Shown here piece by piece: positions 1 to 6,664 of a stretch of 8,288 nt of DNA. The translations under genes and the position numbers were made by a program. Each line of letters begins with the position of its first letter. Positions within the stretch are counted from its first letter, which is position 1. Origin of the DNA: JBGTLW01 sp041743835 (GTDB lineage Bacteria > Planctomycetota > Phycisphaerae > Phycisphaerales > Phycisphaeraceae); the NCBI GenBank assembly GCA_041743835.1, contig JBGTLW010000182.1:1-8288 (forward strand), written 5' to 3'. The notes under the pieces were generated by a model. It was not told the DNA's origin and did not search any database. It was given only the letters and a program-made list of their open reading frames with translations.

Positions 1-2839
1 GGCCGACGCGCCCGGCAAACGCCATCTCCGCCGCGGCGACCAGCATGCCACCATCGGAGCAGTCGTGCGCCGAGGCGATCAGCCGGTCCGCGATGAGTTG
101 CGCGATCGTGTGGGCCGTGGCGGGGCCGCGCTGCAGATCGACGCGCGGCACAAGTCGGCTGGCGGATGCTGTCGCGAGGCCGGTGCTGACGAGGTGTGAC
201 CCGCCGAGGTTTGGCGTGGTGTTGCCGACGATGAGCAGCAGGTTGCCGGGGGCTTTGGCGTCCATGGTGACGCAGCGGGTCAGGTCCACGGTGATGCCCA
301 TGGCGGTGATGAGCATGGTCTGCGGGATGGTGATGAGCCGGCCGTCCTCGGTGGTGAACTGGTTCGAGAGCGAGTCCTTGCCCGAGACGAACGGCGTGTG
401 GTACGCCATCGCCCCGTCGTAGCACGCCACCGCGGCACGCACGAGGCTGCCGAGCATCTTGGGGTCGTCGCAGTTGGGCCAGCAGAAGTTGTCGAGGATG
501 GCGATGCGCGTGGGGTCGGCTCCGACACAGATCACGTTGCGCACCGCCTCGTCGATCGCGCTGAGCACCGCCTGGTAGGAGTCGCCGTCGATGGCCGTGC
601 CGTCGGCGTTGGCTTTCTCGGCGAGGTGGGGGGCCATGCCCACCGACAGCGCCACGCCGCGCGGCGAATCGAACTTTGGGCGGATGACCGCGGCATCGGA
701 CGCGCCGTCCTGCTGCGGGCCGACCAATGGCTTCACCGCCGACCCGGCCTGCACCTCGTGGTCGTACTGCCGAATGATCCAGTGCTTGGAAGCGATGTTG
801 GGGTGCGCAAGCAAACGCACAAGCTGATCTCCGAGCGGGGCCTGACCCTCGGAGCCACGCGGCGATGGCTTGTGTGTTGTGAAGAGGTTCGGCGACCACG
901 TGGCTGAGCGCGTCGGTGTGGGGATGCCGTCGTGCATGAAGGGCATGGCCAGCTTGCCGACCTCCTGCCCCAGATAGTCGAGCTTGAGCGTCGGCACGCC
1001 TTGCTCCTCGTAGCCGAATGTCCCCAGCACGCACAACTCCACGTCCTCCGCCGCAGCCAAGGCCTTGAGCGTGTCCAGATTCTCTGGCGGCACAGCCAGC
1101 GGCATGCGCTCCTGCGCCTCGCTGATCCAGATCTCCGTGTAGGTCAGACCCGCGTACTTCAGCGGCGCGTTGGATAGCTCGATGTGCGCGCCGACCTTCT
1201 CGCCCATCTCACCCACGGCCGAGCTGAAGCCGCCCGCCCCGCAATCGCTGATGGCGCTGTAGAGGCAGCCGTTGGCGTGGTCACGCGCCTGGAGGATGAC
1301 ATCGAGGGTCTTCTTCTGCGTGATGGCGTTGCCGATCTGCACCGCGTGGGAGAACTCATCGGCGTGCGTGTCGGTCAACTCGGCTGAGCTAAAGGTCGCG
1401 CCGTGGATCCCGTCCCGCCCGGTCCGGCCGCCGAGGATGACGACCTTGTCGCCGGGGCTCGGCGTGCCGAAGCATTTATCCAGCGGGATCAGCCCGACAC
1501 AGCCGGCATAGACCAGCGGGTTGCCCAGATAGTCATCGTGGAAGTACACCGCCCCGTTGACGGTGGGGATGCCCATGCGGTTGCCGTAGTCGCGCACGCC
1601 ATCGACGACGCGTTGGAGCACACGCTTGGGGTGGATCACGCCCGCGGGCAGCGACGCGGGATCGGTGTCCGGCGGGGCGACGCAGAACGTGTCCGTGTTG
1701 GCGATGGGTAGCGCCGCGAGGCCTGTGCCCATGATGTCGCGGATGCACCCGCCGATGCCCGTGGCCGCGCCGCCGTAGGGCTCGATGGCGGAGGGGTGGT
1801 TGTGGGTCTCCACCTTGATGGCGATGCCGTGCGTGTCGTCGAGCTTCACGATCCCGGCGTTGTCATCGAACACAGACACCAGCCAGTCGGCGTAGTGCGG
1901 CTGCTCGCGCAGCTTGAACGTCGCCGCCGCCACGGTGGACTTGAGCAGGTTGTGGATGGTCACGCTGCCATCGCCGTGGACCTCGTGCCCCGGCCGATCC
2001 GACCAGTCGATCGCTGAAGCCGTGTGGCCGTTGCCGCTGCCCTCGGTGTAGTGGATGGTGGACTTGAGGGTTTTGTGGACGCAGTGCTCGGACCAGGTCT
2101 GCGCCAGCGTTTCCAGCTCGATGTCGGTCGGCTCACGCTGCGACTCGCGGTAGTAGGACTGGATCGCCTGCATCTCCGCCAACGAAAGGAACAGGTGCGC
2201 CTCGCGCGACATCTTCATCAGCGCAGCCTCATCCAGATCGCGGATGGGGACGTGTGTGAGGGTGAACGGCTGGGCGTGGCCATGCTCAAACGCGGCGGGG
2301 TGGTAGGGCGTCAGGTGGATCGACTGCACGACGGTGTTCGCGAGGTGGTCCTGCGCAAATGTGACGAGGGCCACATCGCTCGGGCGCTCCGCGTGGAACG
2401 TCAGGTCGTAGCGCAGGGCGGTGCGGACCTCGACCGCGTCGGCGCTGAGCGTGGGCAGCATCTCGACGATGGCATCGCGGGTGGACTGCGCGACCGGGTC
2501 CATGACGCCGGGCAGGTAGTGGACCTCGACCACGGCCGCCGTAGGCGCGGGCGATTCGGTGCCGACGTGGGCTTGCTGGTTGACGGGGTCTGCCAGCAGT
2601 TGTGCCGCGACGTCGTGGGCTTGGGCGTCGCTAAGCGCGGCTTCGATCAGGTACACCCGCGTGGTTTGGACCGAGGCCACGGCTGGGAGGTCTTGGGCCG
2701 CGGCTGCTGCGGCTGCTGCGGCTGCTGCGGCGTGCGGGTCGGCCTGGCCGACGACGAGGCGGACCTCGATCCGGGTGACGCGCAGCGGGGGCTCGGTGGG
2801 TGTTTGCGTGATGGGCTCTGCTGGCGGGGCGGCGGTCAT
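1..2839 (-). CDS. purL: Phosphoribosylformylglycinamidine synthase PurL with N-terminal PurS-like region (C-terminus cut by window edge)
   Basis: This enzyme converts FGAR, glutamine-derived ammonia and ATP to FGAM, the fourth step of purine synthesis, in the cytoplasm. One frame stays open for 946 codons to the left edge; the missing end is probably around 100 residues. PurL core motifs are visible: SEHCVHK (250-256), KVETHNHPSAIEPYGG (342-357) followed by AATGIGG, CVGADP before ILDNF with Asn784, SGKDSL around Lys821, and HDCSDGG near the edge. The small bacterial PurL is about 740 residues, so this one is long. The extra N-terminus (about 13-140) looks like two PurS-like halves, the first with TTRVYLIEAALS (Tyr63) and the second with VEVHYLPGVMDP (Met113). 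In the family PurS bridges PurL and the glutaminase PurQ, so a fused PurS that still needs a separate PurQ is my inference. The ATG at 2839 is chosen because AGGAGG lies 4 nt upstream. A 12-alanine tract occupies residues 37-48. An isolated -10-like TATCAT is at 2880-2885, without a recognisable -35. Confidence 0.96.
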   Translation of the reverse strand, partial: MTAAPPAEPITQTPTEPPLRVTRIEVRLVVGQADPHAAAAAAAAAAAAQDLPAVASVQTTRVYLIEAALSDAQAHDVAAQLLADPVNQQAHVGTESPAPTAAVVEVHYLPGVMDPVAQSTRDAIVEMLPTLSADAVEVRTALRYDLTFHAERPSDVALVTFAQDHLANTVVQSIHLTPYHPAAFEHGHAQPFTLTHVPIRDLDEAALMKMSREAHLFLSLAEMQAIQSYYRESQREPTDIELETLAQTWSEHCVHKTLKSTIHYTEGSGNGHTASAIDWSDRPGHEVHGDGSVTIHNLLKSTVAAATFKLREQPHYADWLVSVFDDNAGIVKLDDTHGIAIKVETHNHPSAIEPYGGAATGIGGCIRDIMGTGLAALPIANTDTFCVAPPDTDPASLPAGVIHPKRVLQRVVDGVRDYGNRMGIPTVNGAVYFHDDYLGNPLVYAGCVGLIPLDKCFGTPSPGDKVVILGGRTGRDGIHGATFSSAELTDTHADEFSHAVQIGNAITQKKTLDVILQARDHANGCLYSAISDCGAGGFSSAVGEMGEKVGAHIELSNAPLKYAGLTYTEIWISEAQERMPLAVPPENLDTLKALAAAEDVELCVLGTFGYEEQGVPTLKLDYLGQEVGKLAMPFMHDGIPTPTRSATWSPNLFTTHKPSPRGSEGQAPLGDQLVRLLAHPNIASKHWIIRQYDHEVQAGSAVKPLVGPQQDGASDAAVIRPKFDSPRGVALSVGMAPHLAEKANADGTAIDGDSYQAVLSAIDEAVRNVICVGADPTRIAILDNFCWPNCDDPKMLGSLVRAAVACYDGAMAYHTPFVSGKDSLSNQFTTEDGRLITIPQTMLITAMGITVDLTRCVTMDAKAPGNLLLIVGNTTPNLGGSHLVSTGLATASASRLVPRVDLQRGPATAHTIAQLIADRLIASAHDCSDGGMLVAAAEMAFAGRVG
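2696..2731 (-). repeat. Alanine-coding GCN repeat in purL (12 Ala)
   Basis: Twelve consecutive alanine codons encode residues 37-48 of PurL. The core is a 9-bp unit (GGCTGCTGC on the plus strand) repeated three times almost without change at 2702-2728. The tract falls where the first helix of the PurS-like region would lie, so extra alanines could lengthen the helix without breaking the frame. Such pure short repeats are prone to copy-number change by replication slippage. Confidence 0.85.
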
Positions 2840-2967
2840 GCGTCCTCCTGACGCGGGGGGTGAGGGGGAGTGATCGCAGATGATACGGAATCCCGCGGAG
2901 CCGGGCGGAGCGCTGGGGGTTGGGCGGGTGTGCGTGAACGTGTGGCGACGCCGGTCCGTGGTGGGAA
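2840..2967. other. Intergenic spacer upstream of purL
   Basis: This 128-bp spacer lies between the membrane protein stop and the purL start, both on the minus strand. It holds the purL ribosome binding site and a -10-like TATCAT (minus strand, 2880-2885) with no matching -35 box. I see no convincing terminator hairpin. It may carry a purL promoter, or it may simply be read through from the genes upstream. Confidence 0.4.
2844..2849 (-). promoter_or_regulatory. Shine-Dalgarno sequence of purL
   Basis: A perfect AGGAGG on the minus strand sits 4 nt upstream of the purL ATG. The spacing is shorter than the usual 5-9 nt, but this is the only strong ribosome binding site found in the window, and it fixes the purL start. 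Confidence 0.7.
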
Positions 2968-3789
2968 CTACTCAACGATCCGCACGCCGGGCAGTCGGCT
3001 CACCTGGCCGGGGATGGCGAACCAGCCATCGATCTTGCGGATGGGCTTGGTTCCCGGCGCGTTGAGGTCGAACCCCTGGACCCGGTATTTGCCCGCATAC
3101 AGCGGGAGGTATGCAAGGCCAAGGTCGTCGGACCACAGCAGGAAGGGCAACGCCAGCGATTCATCGATCTCATCGTCGATCACCTTGGTGATTGAGACTC
3201 GGATGGAACCCGCCTGACGGTTGGCGACAGGCTCGCCCCCGGCCCCGACCAACGGGACAACCAGACAACGCGGGGCCAGCCGCATCGCCTCGGCCATGTG
3301 CTGCTCCCACACGTCCCCGGCCTGGGTCTGGCGCGCCCACATCGCCAGCGCATAGTGGGTGTAGAACAACTCGGGGTGCTCAGCCACGGCTTCACGCAGC
3401 GCCTCGCCGGTCCGGGCATCCGCAAACAATTCAGGCGGTTGAAGCAGCAATTGGCCGCAGCGCCATACCGCCTGCTCCTGCTCCGGGGTGATGGGTGAGT
3501 CCAGCTCGAAATAGGTCTGGTTGTTGCGGGCTGAGGACATCGGCCCACGTTCGAGCGACGTGCCCTGAACCATGTTGACCTGCCACGACGCGCGGTTGGC
3601 CCAACTAAGCGGTTCGGGCTCGCCGATGTGGCGGTCCGCAAAGTGGAGCGAGGCAATCGTGATCAACGGCACGGCGACGATGATCGCAAACGTCATCACC
3701 AGGACGTGCCAGCCACGCACACCGCCGGGCCTCTCGGTCGCGTGATCAGTGTGCGAGTCTGCGGGGATTGGCTGGTCGGGCGTGGTCAT
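2968..3789 (-). CDS. Uncharacterised single-pass membrane protein with TPR-like segment
   Basis: I do not recognise this 273-residue protein. A polar N-terminus (1-25) is followed by one strong hydrophobic segment (about 27-48, GWHVLVMTFAIIVAVPLIT) and a soluble remainder. With arginines just before the helix, a short cytoplasmic tail and an exported C-terminal domain are likely. Residues about 128-178 (EALREAVAEHPELFYTHYAL onward, ending AMRLAPRC) read like a TPR-type helical pair. Residues about 193-273 are rich in predicted strands (SIRVSITKVIDDEIDESL, AYLPLYAGKYRVQGFDLN). The ATG at 3789 is chosen because it overlaps the TGA of the upstream HAD gene as ATGA, a typical arrangement for translational coupling. 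An ATG 9 nt earlier (3798) is an alternative, and neither has a clear Shine-Dalgarno sequence. The coupling suggests expression with the HAD gene. No function is claimed. Confidence 0.8.
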   Translation of the reverse strand: MTTPDQPIPADSHTDHATERPGGVRGWHVLVMTFAIIVAVPLITIASLHFADRHIGEPEPLSWANRASWQVNMVQGTSLERGPMSSARNNQTYFELDSPITPEQEQAVWRCGQLLLQPPELFADARTGEALREAVAEHPELFYTHYALAMWARQTQAGDVWEQHMAEAMRLAPRCLVVPLVGAGGEPVANRQAGSIRVSITKVIDDEIDESLALPFLLWSDDLGLAYLPLYAGKYRVQGFDLNAPGTKPIRKIDGWFAIPGQVSRLPGVRIVE

Positions 3790-4430
3790 GACAGACATCT
3801 TAGCGCGGTGAGGTGCTCGGTCATCTGCTCGACGGGCCGATCGGGATCGACCCGGATGCCCCGCCACCCACGGGCCTTGGCCGCGTCGATGTTGGGCGCG
3901 TTGTCGTCGAAGAACACGATGCGTTCGGGCGCTACGCCGGTGTGCTGCTCGACGTGGGCGTAGATGCCCGGCTCGGGTTTGCGGAGCCCGATGATGTGGC
4001 TGGCGAAGTGGTGGTGCAGCCGGTGCATCGGGAGGCTGGCGGGGTTGCCGGGCGCGTGCATCAGCGACCAGTGGCGGTCGTTGGTGTTTGAAAGGCAGCC
4101 CAGTTGCAGGCCGTTGACGGCCAGGCGATCGACAAGCTCCGCGATGCCGGGGTATGGCCCGACCAGCCAGGCGATGCAAAGCTGGTGGACCTGATCGGGT
4201 GTCAGGCCGACGAGCTTGGCGACGCGTTGGTCGAACTCCTCGTTGCTGATGTGGCCCCGCTCGGATGGATCGACGATCTGTTCGATTGCAGCCAGCGTCG
4301 CGGGATCGTCCAGCACGGGCGGCGTTTCGATGCCGATCATCTGGCAGGCGAATTTCCACCGCCGCGCCAGCCGGACCATCACGCCGCCCAGATCGAAGAT
4401 CACCAATTCTATTTTCGGTGTGTGTGTCAT
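3786..4430 (-). CDS. HAD-superfamily phosphatase, YihX-like (subfamily IA)
   Basis: This is a 214-residue cytoplasmic HAD hydrolase that probably dephosphorylates a small phosphorylated metabolite. E. coli YihX, which acts on alpha-glucose-1-phosphate, is the closest family I recognise. Motif I is IFDLGGVM with nucleophile Asp13. The second motif-I aspartate is replaced by Gly15, as in YihX (FDLGNV), so this is not a defect. Motif II is LSNTN (Ser114), motif III is GLRKPEPGIY (Lys151), and motif IV is VFFDDNAPNI (Asp175, Asp176). Residues about 20-100 form the helical cap that sets substrate choice. Length is normal for the family. The gene starts 6 nt after the stop of the LOR-family gene and its TGA overlaps the ATG of the membrane protein, so the three look like one transcription unit. 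No strong Shine-Dalgarno sequence is seen. The true substrate cannot be read from the sequence. Confidence 0.92.
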   Translation of the reverse strand: MTHTPKIELVIFDLGGVMVRLARRWKFACQMIGIETPPVLDDPATLAAIEQIVDPSERGHISNEEFDQRVAKLVGLTPDQVHQLCIAWLVGPYPGIAELVDRLAVNGLQLGCLSNTNDRHWSLMHAPGNPASLPMHRLHHHFASHIIGLRKPEPGIYAHVEQHTGVAPERIVFFDDNAPNIDAAKARGWRGIRVDPDRPVEQMTEHLTALRCLS

Positions 4431-4436
4431 GCCTGC

Positions 4437-5039
4437 TTAGCGCTGCTTGCCCTCGATCGCGCACATGAGCACCGCGGCCGCGAGCCCGAGTCTTCGGTCC
4501 AGCAGGTTCTGGGTGTCGGGGGTGAAGTCCACGTGGATTTTCGTGAGGAAGGGGTTGAAGTTCTGTCGCATCAGTCCGACCGTCTGCCCGCCAAGCGTCA
4601 TGGTGTACGCCTGCGGGAGCAGCAGCGCCACGACATCTACAAACCGCCGGGCCAATGCCTTGACGGTCGAGTCTTCCAGCACCTTGCCGATTTCGTTGTT
4701 CTGCGCGTCGAGGATGAGCCACTCATCTTTGAGGATCGACTTGAGGCCCTTGCGTCACATCGCGCCGACCTTCTCGCCACTGATAGCGTCGATCACGTTG
4801 TAGGCTGAGGAGATATCCAAAATCTTGGTTGCCTTGATTGTGATCAGTTCCGTGGCCATGCTTTCATCGGTGTAGAGGCGGATATCCTCCTTCAGCTTGA
4901 ATGCCTTGAGCTTGGAATACATCACCATATTCTCGGCATCATCGTAGATGTGGAACTTGGCCCCCATGAAGGAGAGTACCTTGCGACGGATGGTGTACAC
5001 GTCGTGCGTGAAGGGCCGGATGGTGGGGTCGCTGGACAT
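4437..5039 (-). pseudogene. LURP-one-related / Tubby-like (LOR, YxjI-type) protein interrupted by one in-frame TGA
   Basis: Two open stretches lie in the same reading frame and together give a protein of about 200 codons, interrupted only by TGA at 4755-4757 (codon 95). The first stretch (residues 1-94: TIRRKVLSFMGAKFHIYD, AFKLKEDIRLYTD, KILDISSAYNVIDAISGEKV) and the second (RKGLKSILKDEWLILDAQNN, EIGKVLEDS, ending in a hydrophobic helix LGLAAAVLMCAIE) together resemble the LOR/Tubby-like beta-barrel family, including B. subtilis YxjI; assignment is by recall. The family's function is poorly known; a membrane or phospholipid-scramblase-like role is often suggested. A CGA-to-TGA change of an arginine would explain the break. 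TGA ends neighbouring genes normally, so code reassignment is unlikely. The ATG at 5039 is the most upstream possible start, because an in-frame TGA lies at 5049-5051. A GTG at 4682 could restart translation. The first half is unusually AT-rich for this window. It may be a pseudogene, a sequencing error or a readthrough case. Confidence 0.72.
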
Positions 5040-5094
5040 GTGAGGAGGTCACGTGGGGGGTGGGGCGTCGCGGGGGTACAGGGGTGGTGGGGAC

Positions 5095-5171
5095 GGGGGC
5101 GGTTCCGGGGGCGGTTCCGGGGGCGGTTCCGGGGGCGGTTCCGGGGCGGTTCCGGGGGCGATTCCGGGGGC
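5095..5171. repeat. 12-bp G-rich tandem repeat, potential G-quadruplex
   Basis: Six units of GGGGGCGGTTCC run from 5095 to 5165, followed by the start of a seventh. Units 1-4 are identical, unit 5 has lost one G, and unit 6 has GATTCC instead of GGTTCC. The plus strand thus carries seven tracts of 4-5 G separated by 7-nt loops, which meets the common G-quadruplex pattern. It lies between the proA stop and the LOR gene start. For those minus-strand genes the G-rich strand is the template, so it could slow polymerase between the two. No protein is likely to be encoded here. Confidence 0.9.
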
Positions 5172-5183
5172 GGGGTGGGGGAT

Positions 5184-6485
5184 TTACTCGACGATCTGCC
5201 CGTCGCCGTAGGCGACCCATTTGTAGGTGGTCAGGTCGTCGGCCCCCATCGGGCCACGGGCGTGGAGTTTGTCGGTGGAGATGCCGATCTCCGCGCCCAG
5301 GCCATAGCGTGAGCCATCGGACCAGCGTGTCGAGCAGTTCACAAAGGCGTTGGCGGTATCCACGCGCTGCACGAAGCTTTCGGCCGCGACCAGGTCGCGT
5401 GTGATGATCGCGTCGGTGTGGCGAGAGCCGTAACGGTTGATGTGGTCGATGGCCGCATCGAGCGTATCAACGACGCGCACGGCGACGATCATGTCCAGGT
5501 ATTCGGTGGCCCAGTCCTCATCGCTCGCGGGCTTCGCCGGGCCGAAGGCGGCGCAGGTCCGGGTGTCGCCACGGATTTCGACGCCTTTGTCGCCCAACGC
5601 TTTGCAGATGCGTCCGAGCAGGCCCAACTCGGCCGCGTCGCGGTGGACGAGGATGGTCTCGGTGGCGTTGCAGACGCCGGTGCGCTGGGTCTTGGCGTTG
5701 AGGCACAGCTTCACGGCCATGTCGGGGTCTGCGCTGGCATCGACGTAGGTGTGGCAGTTGCCCGTGTAGTGCTTGATGACCGGGATGCGTGCCTGCTCGA
5801 CCACCGCCCGGATGAGCGATTCGCCCCCGCGGGGGATGCACACATCGATGCGGTCGTCCATCTTGAGTAGCTCGCCCACAGCCGCGCGGTCCGTTGTGCC
5901 GACAAGCTGCACCGCCTTGGGGTCGATGCCCGCCTCCCGCAGGCCGGCAGCGACGCACGCGGCAATGGCGGCGTTGGAGTGCATGGCCTCTTTGCCGCCG
6001 CGGAGGATCACGGCGTTGCCGCTCTTGAGGCAGAGTGCCGCGGCGTCTGAGGTGACGTTGGGCCGGCTCTCGAAGATGATGAGCACCACGCCGATGGGCA
6101 CGCGGACCTTCTGCAGCCGGATGCCGCTGGCCAGGACACGGCCGTCGATCACCCTTCCGACCGGGTCCGGCTGGGCAGCGATCTGCCGCACGCTCGTCGC
6201 CATTGCGGCAATGCGTGCATCGGTCAGGGACAGCCGATCGAGCATGGCCGACGATAGGCCAGCCTGCCTTCCCGCAGCCAGGTCCTTGGCGTTCTCTGTT
6301 TGGAGCGTGGTGGATGAGGCGTCCAAAGCGTCTGCGATCGCGCGGAGGGCCGCATCCCGACGCGCGCCAGACACCGATGCCAGCGACCGGGAGACCCGTA
6401 GCGCATCATCGGCAAGGGCCTTACAGTACGCGGGGATATCGTGGGTGGTGTCGGCGGTCACGGCTGTGGCTGTTTGCGGCGTCAT
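5184..6485 (-). CDS. proA: Gamma-glutamyl phosphate reductase (glutamate-5-semialdehyde dehydrogenase)
   Basis: ProA reduces gamma-glutamyl phosphate with NADPH to glutamate-5-semialdehyde, the second step of proline synthesis from glutamate, in the cytoplasm. The 433-residue product is close to the usual 415-420, with a slightly longer N-terminus. Recognisable stretches are PIGVVLIIFESRPNVTSDAA (130-149), LKSGNAVILRGGKEAMHSN (153-171, cofactor-binding region), CIPRGGESLI (216-225), and HYTGNCHTYVD (239-249). The catalytic cysteine lies in TGVCNATETILV (Cys272). The C-terminal region has NRYGSRHTDAI (350-360), NCSTRWSDGSRYGLGAEIGI (383-402) and LHARGPMG (407-414). The gene is complete. The usual partner proB (glutamate 5-kinase) is not adjacent. 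No Shine-Dalgarno sequence precedes the ATG at 6485. A -10-like TAAGAT ends only about 9 nt upstream, so the transcript could have almost no leader. An isoenzyme is improbable given the full motif match. Confidence 0.97.
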   Translation of the reverse strand: MTPQTATAVTADTTHDIPAYCKALADDALRVSRSLASVSGARRDAALRAIADALDASSTTLQTENAKDLAAGRQAGLSSAMLDRLSLTDARIAAMATSVRQIAAQPDPVGRVIDGRVLASGIRLQKVRVPIGVVLIIFESRPNVTSDAAALCLKSGNAVILRGGKEAMHSNAAIAACVAAGLREAGIDPKAVQLVGTTDRAAVGELLKMDDRIDVCIPRGGESLIRAVVEQARIPVIKHYTGNCHTYVDASADPDMAVKLCLNAKTQRTGVCNATETILVHRDAAELGLLGRICKALGDKGVEIRGDTRTCAAFGPAKPASDEDWATEYLDMIVAVRVVDTLDAAIDHINRYGSRHTDAIITRDLVAAESFVQRVDTANAFVNCSTRWSDGSRYGLGAEIGISTDKLHARGPMGADDLTTYKWVAYGDGQIVE

Positions 6486-6664
6486 GGCGGGCGTATCTTA
6501 GCTGGGGGCGGGCACAAAACCCAATTCATGGAGCCGGTGGCCGCGCTCCGAGCATCACGTGCAGGTTGCCTTGGGCGGCGGCCGGGCCGGTGGTTCACGG
6601 TGCCCCCGCTCGGCAGCGGGTTGATCCATGCGTGTCGGATTTCTGTGCGTTATGCTTCGCGGTT
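6486..6664. promoter_or_regulatory. Divergent promoter region between proA and the PfkB kinase gene
   Basis: Both genes are transcribed away from this 179-bp spacer, so it must hold their promoters unless they start inside genes. Toward proA, a minus-strand TTGGGT (6519-6524) and TAAGAT (6495-6500) are 18 nt apart and would give a start site within a few bases of the ATG. Toward the kinase, TATGCT (6651-6656) lies 9 nt before its ATG but no good -35 is visible. An inverted repeat with 6-bp arms and a 4-nt loop is at 6605-6620. The box assignments are weak; the presence of promoters is inferred from gene orientation. Confidence 0.45.

Noticed and set aside
2024..2851. Plus-strand open frame of 275 codons opposite purL
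   Set aside because: It is antisense to the clear PurL reading frame, its translation is low-complexity Arg/Gly/Val-rich, and long antisense frames are expected at this GC content.
3799..4722. Minus-strand in-frame extension of the membrane protein to 584 residues
   Set aside because: The extension runs through the HAD and LOR genes in another frame and gives Arg/Ala/Pro-rich nonsense. The ATGA overlap start at 3789 is better.
4437..5039. TGA read as tryptophan or selenocysteine throughout this genome
   Set aside because: The HAD and PfkB genes end with TGA at the expected family lengths, and I saw no selenocysteine-type context or catalytic site at codon 95.
4939..5220. Open frames across the 12-bp repeat (minus PGTA repeats, plus GRFR repeats)
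   Set aside because: These are periodic translations of the tandem repeat, with no start signal and partly overlapping two genes.
6203..6664. N-terminal extension of the PfkB kinase to 475 residues
   Set aside because: The added part is antisense to proA and its N-terminal region has no family features. The PfkB fold starts just after 6665.
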